DNA from: Actinoplanes sichuanensis
Lineage (GTDB): Bacteria; Actinomycetota; Actinomycetes; Mycobacteriales; Micromonosporaceae
NCBI RefSeq assembly: GCF_033097365.1
Contig: NZ_AP028461.1
Span: 8,556,001-8,620,000, forward strand
Direction of reading: 5' to 3'
DNA length: 64,000 nucleotides
Shown piece after piece: positions 20,764 through 30,709 of the stretch. Position numbers and translations under genes: made by a program. The notes beneath the pieces were generated by a model that searched no databases, had not been told where the DNA came from, and saw only the letters and a program-made list of their open reading frames with translations. Position 1 is the stretch's first letter; every line of letters begins with the position of its first letter.

Positions 20764-21165
20764 CCCGAGTCCCCCTGGCTATCCGAAGCAAGCGGTTCAC
20801 TCTAAGACGAGCTTCACCCCGAAAACCCCGATTTGGTACGAACCCAAAGGCGCCCGACCGCACCCATGCCGCCCCGTGCCGGTCCCCCGCGACGAACGCG
20901 CGAAGCTCACCGTTCCGGCCGCGGCGCGAGGTCACCCCGGCCCGCCCCGGAATAGCGAACGGGGCGACAGGCCTGAGCCCGCCGCCCCGTTCATCCCCCC
21001 GGTTTGGTACCGCGCGCGTCCGTGGGACCCCCCGATCACCAATGACGCTGCGTGCTCTTAGATTCACACTCCGCAACCACCATGTCAAGTTATTTGCAGA
21101 AATTTCGGGCATGTCGGCTAGACGGAACGTCACCGCCCCGCAGCCGGAACGGTGACGTCTCCGGG
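20764..21165 (-). other. Long intergenic region, probable structured 5' leader of ahcY
   Basis: A 402-base stretch with no credible gene. On the minus strand it runs from a sigma-70-like promoter (21060-21088) to ahcY. It holds a 10-bp perfect stem at 20957-20966/20983-20992 (GAACGGGGCG with CGCCCCGTTC) with an inner GGC/GCC pairing, and a GTACCAAA-Y-CGGGG element twice on the minus strand (near 21001 and 20827). I could not match it to the known S-adenosylhomocysteine riboswitch; an unknown leader RNA is possible. Confidence 0.35.
21060..21088 (-). promoter_or_regulatory. Sigma-70-like promoter upstream of ahcY
   Basis: On the minus strand, a perfect -35 TTGACA (21083-21088), a 17-base spacer and -10 GAATCT (21060-21065) preceded by a TG extension. 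It points toward ahcY and would give a leader of about 290 bases. Confidence 0.6.
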
Positions 21166-22350
21166 TCAGGCCGGGACCGCGGCCACGAACAGGCGTCCGG
21201 TGCCGGCCACCTTGATCGCCCCGGCGCCGGCCGGAACGTACGCCGCGGTCCCCGGACCCAGCTCGACAGGCGTGCCGTCCTCACTCTGACCGGCGAACAC
21301 GGTCCCCTCGGTGCACAGAACGATCCGCGGACCGTGAGCGGGCACCTCGACGGGCGGGCGGGTGCCGTCCAGTTCGATGCGGACGAGGACGAAGTCGCCC
21401 ACCGGCACGTTCCAGGTGTCCACACCGGGCTCGAGGGTCGTGGCGGGCAGCAGCGGGTCCTCCAGAACCTCGAAACGCAGCACCCGCAGCAACTCGTCCA
21501 CGTCGACGCGTTTCGGGGTGAGACCGCCCCGGAGCACGTTGTCACTGGCCGCCATCAGTTCCACGCCGAGCCCGTTGAGGTAGGCGTGCAGGTTTCCGGC
21601 CGGCATCCAGATGGCCTCGCCGGGCGCCAGCCGCACCAGGTTGAGCAGCAGGGCGACCAGCACGCCGGGATCACCCGGGTAGTGGCCGGCCAGGTCGATG
21701 GCGAGCCGGAACGAGTCGGCGTGCTCGTGCCCGGCCGGGATCGCGCGGGCCGCGGCGACCACCTCGTCGATCAGGGCGTCCCGATCGCCGGTCGGCCAGG
21801 TCAGCAGCACCCGGACCGCCTCGGCCAGGTCACCGCCGCGCAGGGCGGCCACCACCGGCTCCAGCCGGGCCAGGCCGAACGCGTCGATCACAGCGGCCGC
21901 CACGGCCGGATCACGGAAACCGCAGAGCGCCTCGAACGGCGTGAGCGCCACCAGCATCTCGGGCTTGTGGTGGGCGTCCGTGTAGTTCTTCGGGGCTGCC
22001 GGATCGGCCTCCTGGCGGGCGAACGCCACCTTGGCGTACTCGGCGTCGGGGTGGGCCTGCAACGACAGCGGCGCACCGGCGGCGAGAACCTTCAGCAGGT
22101 ACGGCAGACGCGCCCCGAAGGTACGCACCACGTCGTCACCGAGCTGCCCGGCCGGATCGGCACCGATCAGCCGGATCAGATCGACCGGCCCGTCCGGGCC
22201 CGGCACGGTGGAAGGGTCGCCGGGGTGCGCGCCGAGCCACAGCTCCGCCTCGGGCCCGTCGCTAGCGGGACGGCCCTGGAGGTCGGCGATCGCGGTCCGG
22301 GACCCCCAGGCATACGGCCGGATGACTCCGGTCAAGGGATACACGGTCAT
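21166..22350 (-). CDS. manA: Mannose-6-phosphate isomerase, class I
   Basis: Interconverts fructose-6-phosphate and mannose-6-phosphate, the entry to GDP-mannose. The 394-residue type I enzyme starts MTVYPLTGVIRPYAWGSRTA and has zinc-site and family motifs: AELWLGAHPGDPS, FAPYLLKVLAAGAPLSLQAHP-like region (LLKVLAAGAPLSLQAHPD), HKPEMLVALTPFEALCGF and GEAIWMPAGNLHAYL. The ATG at 22350 has TACTTT seven bases upstream (22358-22363), a leaderless-type start. It follows the phosphomannomutase-Trm112-SIS gene group on the same strand, but a hairpin at 22369-22400 separates them. Confidence 0.95.
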   Translation of the reverse strand: MTVYPLTGVIRPYAWGSRTAIADLQGRPASDGPEAELWLGAHPGDPSTVPGPDGPVDLIRLIGADPAGQLGDDVVRTFGARLPYLLKVLAAGAPLSLQAHPDAEYAKVAFARQEADPAAPKNYTDAHHKPEMLVALTPFEALCGFRDPAVAAAVIDAFGLARLEPVVAALRGGDLAEAVRVLLTWPTGDRDALIDEVVAAARAIPAGHEHADSFRLAIDLAGHYPGDPGVLVALLLNLVRLAPGEAIWMPAGNLHAYLNGLGVELMAASDNVLRGGLTPKRVDVDELLRVLRFEVLEDPLLPATTLEPGVDTWNVPVGDFVLVRIELDGTRPPVEVPAHGPRIVLCTEGTVFAGQSEDGTPVELGPGTAAYVPAGAGAIKVAGTGRLFVAAVPA

Positions 22351-22368
22351 ACCCGGCAAAGTAGCAGC

Positions 22369-22400
22369 TAACCGGCGCGACCCGGGGGTCGCGCCGGTTA
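22369..22400 (-). terminator. Strong hairpin between the SIS gene and manA
   Basis: A 14-bp perfect stem (TAACCGGCGCGACC and its complement) with a 4-base loop CGGG, 18 bases past the upstream stop. It ends the phosphomannomutase-Trm112-SIS unit and abuts the manA promoter box. Confidence 0.75.
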
Positions 22401-22417
22401 CGGTCTGCCTCCGGTGC

Positions 22418-23644
22418 TCACAACCCTTCCGGGAGAGGGTTGGCGAGCTCCTTCATCTCGCTGATCGCCGGAACCGCCATCGGGTCGAGGCCGTGGGCCA
22501 GGGCCAGATAGAGCGAGGCGTAGTCGGGCACGGCGACCAGCGAGGCCAGGCGCTCCAGGGTCGAACCGCCCTCGGCGGTCAGCACGTCGCAACGCACCCC
22601 GCGCCGGTCGGCGATCGTCTGGATGGCGTCGGCCCGCCGCTCCTCCACGGCGACCGGCTCGTCCGCGTCGTCCTCCGGGTTCAGGCCGCCGTCGCGGAAG
22701 ACCACGAGCCGCAGCCTGGTCAACGCCTGCTCGTCGGCCTCGTCGTCCGGGTCGGCGAAGATGTCGCGCGACGTCTCGGCGAGACCGCCGAAAACGCCGT
22801 CGAGCAGCCCGACCCGACCCCGACCGGCCTCACCGAGCGCGCCCGCCATCACCGGGTAGCGCGCGTTGGCGGCCAGGGTGTCGCCGAACCGCCGGGCCGC
22901 GACCGTGGCCAGCGGCGAGGAGCCCCAGACGATCGGCACCGAGCCGGCCAGGCCGAGAGCCAGCGCCTTCGCCGGGTTCACGAAGGAGTCGGCACCGGCC
23001 CGGCAGCGCTCGGCGTCGGCGTCGAGCCGGGTGGCGGTCTCGGCGATGTCCGCCTCGGCCAGCTTGGCGATGCCCAGCGCACGCCCGGCGAAGAGCACCG
23101 GGATGGTCAGGCCCCACAGCGTGGCTCGGGCCGGGGCCCGACGCGGCACGCCGATGAACGGGGCACGGGCCCGCTCGGCCAGCGCCTCCAGCTCGGAACC
23201 GGGATTGCCGATGGCGACCAGGCGGGCGCCGCGACGGGCGGCCGCCTCGGCGGCGGCGAGCGCTTCCGGGCTGCGGCCCGAGGCGGAGACCGCGATCACC
23301 ACGTCGGCCGCGCCGACCCAGCCGGGCACGCCCGCGCTGCGGTGACCGATGATCGGCACCGGGCAGCGCGGCCCGGCGACCGTGGACAGGATGCTGCCGG
23401 TCAGACCGGCGGTGCCGATGCCGGCGACCACGACGGCGCGCGGCCGCCCCTCGTCGGCGAGCATGCTCAGGTCGACCTCGGCGGCCAGCGCGGCCGCCTC
23501 ACGAACCTGCGCGCCCGCCGAGGCGGTGGCCCGGAGCATGCCGCCCGGGTCGTTGTCGAGCATCGACTTCTCGTCGTTGAGCAACGACTCGTCGGCGATC
23601 CGGTGTCCGTTGACCCCGGCCGCGCCACCCCGTGGGCCGGCCAT
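22418..23644 (-). CDS. SIS domain sugar-phosphate isomerase (Rv3256c/TobH-like, bifunctional PGI/PMI-type)
   Basis: A 408-residue protein with a SIS sugar-isomerase domain (VVVAGIGTAGLTGSILSTV, VVIAVSASGRSPEALAAAEA) and the C-terminal bifunctional phosphoglucose/phosphomannose isomerase-type domain (NARYPVMAGALGEAGRG, VPDYASLYLALAHGLDP). It occupies the position of Rv3256c between manA and the phosphomannomutase gene in mycobacteria. A role in mannose phosphate metabolism is likely, but the exact substrate is not shown. The start codon overlaps the stop of the Trm112-like gene by one base. Confidence 0.85.
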   Translation of the reverse strand: MAGPRGGAAGVNGHRIADESLLNDEKSMLDNDPGGMLRATASAGAQVREAAALAAEVDLSMLADEGRPRAVVVAGIGTAGLTGSILSTVAGPRCPVPIIGHRSAGVPGWVGAADVVIAVSASGRSPEALAAAEAAARRGARLVAIGNPGSELEALAERARAPFIGVPRRAPARATLWGLTIPVLFAGRALGIAKLAEADIAETATRLDADAERCRAGADSFVNPAKALALGLAGSVPIVWGSSPLATVAARRFGDTLAANARYPVMAGALGEAGRGRVGLLDGVFGGLAETSRDIFADPDDEADEQALTRLRLVVFRDGGLNPEDDADEPVAVEERRADAIQTIADRRGVRCDVLTAEGGSTLERLASLVAVPDYASLYLALAHGLDPMAVPAISEMKELANPLPEGL

Positions 23645-24210
23645 CAGTTGGACCCCTTACCGGACGAGTCCGCCGACCCGGCCGCATCCGGCGACCCGGC
23701 CGCATCCGGCGACCCGGCCGCATCCGCCGACCCCGCCGCATCCGCCGACCCCGCCGCATCCGCCAACCCGGCCGAATCCGGCGCGTCGGCCGCAGCGGCC
23801 GACGCCATCGTGGGGGCGGCGTCGCCGGCGTCCGCTGTTGCCGCCGGGGTGTCAGCCGTCGACGAGCTGCCACCCGACTTCTCGACCGAGCTGTCGGCCA
23901 GCGGCCCGGCCGACCGTGCGGCCGGCACAGCGGCGGCCTCCGGCCTGGTGGCCGCGGCCGGCCCCGAAGCCGCAGCGGAAGAATCCGCGGCGGAGGAACC
24001 GACGGCGTCCGAGGATGCCGCCGGGGTCGCCGATCCCGATCCCGGCTCCCGCGCCTCGTCGAGGAGCAGGATCGGGATGTCGTCACGGATCTCGAAGATC
24101 CGGCCGCACTCGGTGCACGTCAGCGTCTGCGCGCCCGCGTCGTAATCGAGCGGCGCGTGATGGGTGTCCGGGCAGGCCAGAATCTCCAGCAACTGCTGAT
24201 CGAGCGCCAC
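23644..24210 (-). CDS. Trm112-like zinc-binding protein with long Ala/Ser-rich tail
   Basis: The first 60 residues are a Trm112 domain: LDQQLLEILACPDTHHAPL, then LTCTECGRIFEIRDDIPILL, with zinc-type cysteines. In other organisms Trm112 activates methyltransferases; bacterial Trm112-like proteins are mostly uncharacterised. Unusually, about 125 residues of Ala/Ser/Asp/Pro-rich, probably disordered sequence follow, ending in six imperfect six-residue repeats of the type ADAAGS coded by an 18-bp tandem repeat. The GTG start at 24210 is fixed by AGGAG seven bases upstream. Coupled to the downstream SIS gene by TGATG. Confidence 0.85.
   Translation of the reverse strand: MALDQQLLEILACPDTHHAPLDYDAGAQTLTCTECGRIFEIRDDIPILLLDEAREPGSGSATPAASSDAVGSSAADSSAAASGPAAATRPEAAAVPAARSAGPLADSSVEKSGGSSSTADTPAATADAGDAAPTMASAAAADAPDSAGLADAAGSADAAGSADAAGSPDAAGSPDAAGSADSSGKGSN
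23675..23782. repeat. 18-bp tandem repeat, six units, inside the Trm112-like gene
   Basis: Six consecutive 18-base units on the plus strand of the form GACCCGGCCGCATCCGGC, with few substitutions (the last is AACCCGGCCGAATCCGGC). Because the unit is a multiple of three, copy-number change would keep the frame and only alter tail length. Confidence 0.9.
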
Positions 24211-24255
24211 CGAGCTACTCCTAATCGCCACGAAAGAACTCCGGTCGTGGCGATC

Positions 24256-25635
24256 CTATCCACGAACGATGGCCAGGACCTCGTCACGTAGCTTTGCCAT
24301 CCGGTCCGCGTCGGGAGCCTCCACGTTGAGCCGCAGCAGCGGCTCCGTGTTGGACGCCCGCAGATTGAACCAGGCACCGTCGCCGACCTGGAACGTCATG
24401 CCGTCCAGGTCGTCCACCACGGCGTCCGGGAACGCCGCCCGCACCTCGGCGATCTTGGCGGTGGAGTCGGCCACGGTGGAGTTGATCTCACCGGAGGCGA
24501 CGTACCGCTCGTACTCGGCGGCGTACTCCGAGAGCGGCAGGTCCTGGCCACCGAGCGCGGCGAGCACGTGCATCGCGGCGAGCATGCCGGTGTCGGCGAA
24601 CCAGAAGTCGCGGAAGTAGTAGTGCGCGGAGTGCTCACCACCGAAGACGGCGTTGGTGGACGCCATCTCGGCCTTGATGAACGAGTGGCCGACCCGGCTG
24701 CGGACCGGCTTGCCGCCGTTCTCCGTGACGATCTCCGGCACCGCGGCCGAGGTGATCAGGTTGTGGATGATCGTGCTACCCGGGAACTTGGCCAGCTCAC
24801 GGGTGGCGACCAGGCCGGTGATCGCGGACGGCGAGACCGGGTCGCCCTTCTCGTCGATGACGAAGCAGCGGTCGGCGTCGCCGTCGAAGGCCAGGCCGAT
24901 GTCGGCGCCCTGCTCCCGGACCGCCTTCTGCAGGTCGACCAGGTTCTTCGGGTCGAGCGGGTTGGCCTCGTGGTTGGGGAACGAGCCGTCCAGCTCGAAG
25001 AAGAGCGGCGCGATGGTCAGCGGCAGGGCGGGCAGCACCTGGTCGCCGAGGACGGCCGGGACGGTGTAGCCGCCCATGCCGTTACCGGCGTCCACGATCA
25101 CCTTGAGCGGCCGGATGCCGGAGAGGTCGACGAGCGACCGCAGGTGGGCCGCGTAGTCGGTGAGTACGTCGCGCTGCTCGACCCGGGACGGGCCGTCGGC
25201 CTCCGCGTTCAGGTCGGCGAGCAGCTGCTGGGCGCGCTGCCGGACGACGGCGAGGCCGCTGTCCTGGCCGACCGGGCGGGCGCCGGCCCGGCACAGCTTG
25301 ATCCCGTTGTACTCCGCCGGGTTGTGGCTGGCGGTGAACATCGCACCGGGCAGGCTCAGCGATCCGGAGGCGTAGTAGAGCTGGTCGGTCGAGGCCAAGC
25401 CGATGTTGATCACGGCGGCGCCGGCCGCGTTGGCGCCACTGGCGAAGGCGGCGGCCAGACTGGGACCGGACTCGCGCATGTCGTGGCCGATCACGATCTG
25501 GTCCGGCTCGTCGCCGGACTCACGCAACATCTCGACGAACGCCGTGCCGATCGCCCGAGCCACCGTTTCGTTGAACTGGTCCGGGACGATCCCCCGTACG
25601 TCGTACGCCTTGATGATCTGCGACAGATCGGTCAC
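24256..25635 (-). CDS. Phosphomannomutase/phosphoglucomutase
   Basis: Converts mannose-6-phosphate to mannose-1-phosphate, the substrate of ManC. The 459-residue alpha-D-phosphohexomutase starts at a GTG in VTDLSQIIKAYDVRGIVPDQ. The phosphoserine loop is visible as MFTASHNPAEYNGIK, the metal loop as GLAFDGDADRCFVID, the sugar loop as GGEHSAHYYFRD and the phosphate-binding loop as RASNTEPLLRLNVEA. GAGGAG lies just upstream of two consecutive GTG codons. First gene of the group with the Trm112-like and SIS genes, corresponding to Rv3257c. Confidence 0.95.
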   Translation of the reverse strand: MTDLSQIIKAYDVRGIVPDQFNETVARAIGTAFVEMLRESGDEPDQIVIGHDMRESGPSLAAAFASGANAAGAAVINIGLASTDQLYYASGSLSLPGAMFTASHNPAEYNGIKLCRAGARPVGQDSGLAVVRQRAQQLLADLNAEADGPSRVEQRDVLTDYAAHLRSLVDLSGIRPLKVIVDAGNGMGGYTVPAVLGDQVLPALPLTIAPLFFELDGSFPNHEANPLDPKNLVDLQKAVREQGADIGLAFDGDADRCFVIDEKGDPVSPSAITGLVATRELAKFPGSTIIHNLITSAAVPEIVTENGGKPVRSRVGHSFIKAEMASTNAVFGGEHSAHYYFRDFWFADTGMLAAMHVLAALGGQDLPLSEYAAEYERYVASGEINSTVADSTAKIAEVRAAFPDAVVDDLDGMTFQVGDGAWFNLRASNTEPLLRLNVEAPDADRMAKLRDEVLAIVRG

Positions 25636-25720
25636 CACTCGCTCCTCAGGAAAGTCCCCTTTGGCCCCGAGGGTAGCGGAGTGCCTGGTACCCCCATGTT
25701 TTAACCGCACTGCCGGGCGA

Positions 25721-26374
25721 TTAACTCAGCAGATCTCGGCAAGCACGGTCCGCAACCCTGGTCGTCTCCGGCAGCCGGAAACGCGGTGCCAGGCGGAGTG
25801 TCAGCTCGCACGCCCGGTCCAGGCCGATCCGGTGCCCGACCGAGACGAAGACCGGTTTCACCCCGGCCTGGGTACGCAGCACGGCGCCGACCGTCTCCCC
25901 CGCGTCGACGAGCGCGGATCGCGAGCCCCGCGGTTCGCCGACCGGTTCCCAGTCTCCCACCAGGCGGGTCTTCCCGACGCCGAACGACGGGAGATCGGTG
26001 AGCACACCGAGGTGCGCGGCGAGCCCGAACCGGCGTGGGTGGGCGAGGCCGTGCCCGTCGCAGATCAGCACCTCGGGCCGCACGGTCAGCCGTTCGAGGG
26101 CGGACAGCAGCGCCGGCACCTCGCGGAAGGCGAACAGCCCCGGGACGTACGGGAAGGCCGGCACCCCGCGGACCACGGCGGTGTCGGCGATCGAGAGGTC
26201 GGCGGTGTTCAGGACGACGATCGCGGCGGCCAGGCGCTGATCGTCGGTGGAGTAGGCCACGTCCAGCCCGGCGACGGTCGACGGCAGCGCCGGACCATCC
26301 TCGAGGACCACGCGGGAACGCAGGGCGTCCTGCACGGCGAGAGCTTCTTCTTCGGTACGCGGCCAGGCATCCAC
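25721..26374 (-). CDS. nfi: Deoxyribonuclease V (endonuclease V)
   Basis: Repairs deaminated adenine by nicking DNA one nucleotide 3' of hypoxanthine. The 217-residue protein has the family motifs STVAGLDVAYS, YVPGLFAFREVPALL, CDGHGLAHPRRFGLA and GVGKTRLVG, including the catalytic Asp residues in AGLDVAY and CDGHG. I chose the GTG at 26372-26374 (VDAWPRTEEE) because TAGGCT lies seven bases upstream (26382-26387), as in other leaderless starts here; a GTG at 26401 would add nine residues. Divergent from the GAF regulator. Confidence 0.93.
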   Translation of the reverse strand: MDAWPRTEEEALAVQDALRSRVVLEDGPALPSTVAGLDVAYSTDDQRLAAAIVVLNTADLSIADTAVVRGVPAFPYVPGLFAFREVPALLSALERLTVRPEVLICDGHGLAHPRRFGLAAHLGVLTDLPSFGVGKTRLVGDWEPVGEPRGSRSALVDAGETVGAVLRTQAGVKPVFVSVGHRIGLDRACELTLRLAPRFRLPETTRVADRACRDLLS

Positions 26375-26405
26375 GGCCCGCAGCCTAGGGACTGTTGTCA
26401 CATCA

Positions 26406-26421
26406 CGTGACGCGGGTCACG
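26406..26421. promoter_or_regulatory. Palindrome between nfi and the GAF regulator
   Basis: CGTGAC-GCGG-GTCACG, perfect 6-bp arms with a 4-base centre, in the 69-base divergent spacer. It lies about 20 bases upstream of the nfi -10 box and just before the regulator's ribosome binding site, fitting an operator for either gene. The GAF regulator itself is a candidate binder. Confidence 0.4.
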
Positions 26422-26443
26422 ATGGGGGCTGGAGGTGCTGCCG

Positions 26444-27691
26444 GTGAACCCGTGGCTCGCGCTGACCCCCGGAGACGACCCCGCCGAGCGGATCCGGCTG
26501 ATCGGTCGTGCCCATGAGAGGTTCCTGGCCGGCGAGCTGAGGCCGGATCGGATGCGGCGGGTGGTGGCCGACTCCTGGGCCCGGTCGGCCGCGTTCATCG
26601 GCGCGGACAGCACCGCGCCGATCGACCTGGCCGAGGACGAACTGGAGGCGTACCGGTCGGCGCACCCGCTGGCCCGGGTCATGCCGATCTTCCGGGACCT
26701 GCTGGGCGGTCTGGCCGAGGACGGCGACCACATGATGGCGGTCTGCGACGCGCACGGGCGCCTGCTCTGGGTGGAGGGGCACCCGGCCACGTTGCGCAGC
26801 GCCGCGTCGATGAACTTCGTACCCGGTGCCCGCTGGGACGAGGCGCACGCCGGGACGAACGCACCGGGCACCGCGCTCGCCGTCGACCACGCTCTGCAGA
26901 TCTTCGCGACCGAGCACTTCAGTCATCCGGTGCAGCGGTGGACCTGCGCGGCGGCCCCGATCCACGATCCCGGCACCGGCCGGCTGCTCGGGGCGATCGA
27001 CGTCACGGGCGGGGACCATCTCGCCAATCCGCACAGCCTGGCCCTGGTCCGCGCCACCGCGCTGGCGGCTGAGGCGTACCTCCGGCAAGGGGTCCGGACC
27101 GCCCGGAAACCGCAGGTCGCGGCACTCGGCCGCAACGAGGCCCTGGTCGCGTTCGGCGGCGAACGGCTCCGTCTCAAACGACGACACTCCGAGCTGCTGG
27201 TGCTGCTCACCGTGCATCCGGAGGGCCGGACCGGCGAGCAGCTCGGCATCGACCTGTACGGCGACGACGTGAACCCGGTGACGATCCGCGCCGAACTGTC
27301 CCGCCTGCGCCGCATCCTGGGCCCGGAACTGCTCGACTCACGGCCCTACCGGTTCCGCGCCGACGTGGCGACCGATCACGGCACGGTCGCGCGGCTGCTG
27401 GACGCCGGGCGGACGGCCGAGGCCGTGGACGCGTACCCCGGGCCGCTGTTGCCCGCCTCGGACGCGCCCGGAATCGTGCGCCTGCGGCGGCTGCTGGACG
27501 ACCGGCTGCGCGCCGCGATCCTGGAGTCCGGCGACCGACGGCTGCTCCGGAGCTGGCTGAACAGTTCGTGGGGCAGCGACGATCTGGACCTCTGGGAGGC
27601 GTACGCGGCACTGGCCCCGGCCGACCCGGTCGCCGCCCGTCGGGTCGCCGCCCTGACCCTGGAATACGCGTGCAACGTTGCTGCAACGTAG
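26444..27691 (+). CDS. GAF domain transcriptional regulator of the aldehyde dehydrogenase operon
   Basis: A 415-residue regulator resembling the GAF-containing N-terminus of AcoR-type activators but without an AAA+ sigma-54 domain. VVADSWARSAAFIGAD and the GAF region (about 75-210, including VPGARWDEAHAGTNAPGTAL and CAAAPIHDPGTGRLLGAIDV) are typical. A C-terminal winged-helix region (about 240-300, SELLVLLTVHPEGRTGEQL with VTIRAELSRLRRILG) probably binds DNA. Genes of this type sit upstream of an aldehyde dehydrogenase plus DUF779 in many actinobacteria, as here, so control of those genes is likely. The GTG at 26444 is preceded by GGAGG with 8-base spacing. Confidence 0.85.
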   Translation: MNPWLALTPGDDPAERIRLIGRAHERFLAGELRPDRMRRVVADSWARSAAFIGADSTAPIDLAEDELEAYRSAHPLARVMPIFRDLLGGLAEDGDHMMAVCDAHGRLLWVEGHPATLRSAASMNFVPGARWDEAHAGTNAPGTALAVDHALQIFATEHFSHPVQRWTCAAAPIHDPGTGRLLGAIDVTGGDHLANPHSLALVRATALAAEAYLRQGVRTARKPQVAALGRNEALVAFGGERLRLKRRHSELLVLLTVHPEGRTGEQLGIDLYGDDVNPVTIRAELSRLRRILGPELLDSRPYRFRADVATDHGTVARLLDAGRTAEAVDAYPGPLLPASDAPGIVRLRRLLDDRLRAAILESGDRRLLRSWLNSSWGSDDLDLWEAYAALAPADPVAARRVAALTLEYACNVAAT

Positions 27692-27728
27692 CCGTAACTA
27701 AGGTCCGCCGAAACGAGGAGGCGAGACC

Positions 27729-29252
<1,524 letters not shown>

Positions 29253-29255
29253 GCC

Positions 29256-29630
29256 ATGGTCGCGACCAGAGTCGACGTGACTCCCGCGGCTGCCGACATG
29301 ATGCGGCAGCTGCGGGGACAGCACGGCCCACTGATGTTCCACCAGTCCGGCGGGTGCTGTGACGGCAGCTCGCCCATGTGTTACCTGGAGGGCGAGTTCC
29401 GTACCGGCGGCTCGGACGTGCTCTTGCAGTCTCTGGCGATCGAGGGGGTGCCGGAGCCCATCACGTTCTGGATGTCGGCCAGTCAGTTCGAACTCTGGAA
29501 GCACACGCACCTGACCGTGGACGTGGTCCCCGGCCGCGGCTCCGGCTTCTCACTGGAGGCGCCGGAGGGCGTCCGGTTCCTCATCCGCTCCCGTCTGCTC
29601 ACCAGCGAGGAGCTGGCGGAACTCGGCTAA
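29256..29630 (+). CDS. DUF779 domain-containing protein
   Basis: A 124-residue protein of family DUF779 with the Cys-rich motif HQSGGCCDGSSPMCYL at about 30-45 and FWMSASQFELWKHTH. Such genes almost always follow an aldehyde dehydrogenase of the type seen upstream, so it probably assists that enzyme, but its biochemical role is not established. The start is three bases after the dehydrogenase stop, which implies translational coupling. Confidence 0.92.
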   Translation: MVATRVDVTPAAADMMRQLRGQHGPLMFHQSGGCCDGSSPMCYLEGEFRTGGSDVLLQSLAIEGVPEPITFWMSASQFELWKHTHLTVDVVPGRGSGFSLEAPEGVRFLIRSRLLTSEELAELG

Positions 29631-29637
29631 GCCGTTA

Positions 29638-29666
29638 GTGGGTGGGGTCCTCGGGGCCCCGCCCAC
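29638..29666 (+). terminator. Hairpin after DUF779
   Basis: GTGGG-T-GGGG pairs with CCCC-G-CCCAC around a 9-base loop, beginning 7 bases past the DUF779 stop. No T tract follows, so strength is uncertain. It separates the dehydrogenase operon from the deacetylase gene. Confidence 0.5.
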
Positions 29667-29844
29667 CAGCGGGGTAGACATTCGAGACATTTACCACCGT
29701 GACCGACCCCATCGGCGCACCGCGATCGATCTGCGGCGAAACTTGACGCATTACCGGATTCGCGCCAAACGAACACCCGGCTGTGGCGATCGACGGCGAT
29801 TCGAGGCATCCTCGTCAGTCGCCACACCGACCTGGGGAGGTCTC

Positions 29845-30708
29845 TTGATACGGCTGTCGCATACCCGGAAGGCCTTCGCGATCAGCGTCGCACTGATCAT
29901 GACAGGGCTCGTCGGCCAGGCGACCGCGGCGACGACGACCGCTCAGCCGACGGCCGGTGCCGCGCCGTCCGGCCCGGCACCATCCGCATCCGCATCCGCA
30001 TCCGCGTCGGCGGCTCCGGTCGCGACGCCGACGACTCCGGCTCCGAAGCCGTCGAAGACCACTCCCACGAGCGTTCCGATCGTCAAACCCAAAGGCAAGA
30101 CCGGACCCGCCGGCAGCCTCATGACGACCGGGTCCAAGGGAGTCGCGCTCACCTTCGACGACGGTCCCGACCCGGACCTCACCCCGAAACTGTTGAAGCT
30201 CCTCGCCAAGGAGAAGGTCAAGGCCACCTTCTGCCTGGTCGGCACCCAGGCGCGCCGCCACCCCGATCTGGTGCGCGCGATCGCCAAGGGCGGCCACAGC
30301 TTCTGCAACCACTCGTGGAACCACGACCTCAAACTCGGCAAGCGCTCACACCACGCCATCCGCGCCGATCTGGAGCGCACCAACGCCGCCATCCGCGCCG
30401 CCGTCCCGGGCGCCAAGATCCGTTACATGCGCGCACCGGGCGGCAACTTCACCCCGGCCCTGGTCAAGATCTCGGCCGAGCTGGGCATGCACTCGATCTA
30501 CTGGAAGGTCGACCCGCGCGACTGGGATCAGCGCGAGACCGAGTCGAACAACGCCCACCGCGACAAGATCATCCGGTCGGTGAAGAAGCACACGCACGCC
30601 GGCGCGATCGTCCTCTCCCACGATTACGCGCAGCCGGCCACCATCGACGCCTACCGCGTCCTGATCCCTTACCTGCGCAAGCGCTTCCAGCTGGTGGCTC
30701 TCGTCTGA
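29845..30708 (+). CDS. Secreted polysaccharide deacetylase (NodB fold)
   Basis: A 287-residue carbohydrate esterase family 4 protein, likely removing acetyl groups from peptidoglycan or another wall polysaccharide. A signal peptide (about 1-30, FAISVALIMTGLVGQATA) is followed by a Ser/Ala/Pro/Thr-rich linker to about 90, then the NodB domain with GVALTFDDGPDP (metal Asp pair), HSFCNHSWNHD (metal His pair), YMRAPGG and IVLSHDY. The TTG start at 29845 is supported by GGGGAGG six bases upstream. It is a paralogue of the lipoprotein deacetylase at 56240-57163. Confidence 0.92.
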   Translation: MIRLSHTRKAFAISVALIMTGLVGQATAATTTAQPTAGAAPSGPAPSASASASASAAPVATPTTPAPKPSKTTPTSVPIVKPKGKTGPAGSLMTTGSKGVALTFDDGPDPDLTPKLLKLLAKEKVKATFCLVGTQARRHPDLVRAIAKGGHSFCNHSWNHDLKLGKRSHHAIRADLERTNAAIRAAVPGAKIRYMRAPGGNFTPALVKISAELGMHSIYWKVDPRDWDQRETESNNAHRDKIIRSVKKHTHAGAIVLSHDYAQPATIDAYRVLIPYLRKRFQLVALV

Positions 30709-30709
30709 A

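Noticed and set aside
20941..21060. Possible c-di-AMP (ydaO-type) or S-adenosylhomocysteine riboswitch before ahcY
   Set aside because: Short GGGGG, TCCCACGGAC and GGGATGAAC pieces recall ydaO, but the conserved pseudoknot segments and spacing do not fit, and the known S-adenosylhomocysteine aptamer core is absent.
23675..23782. CRISPR-like tandem repeats
   Set aside because: Units are contiguous 18-bp in-frame coding repeats with no spacers.
26375..26401. Upstream GTG start for endonuclease V at 26401
   Set aside because: It would place the TAGGCT box inside the coding region; the GTG at 26374 has that box seven bases upstream like many other genes here.
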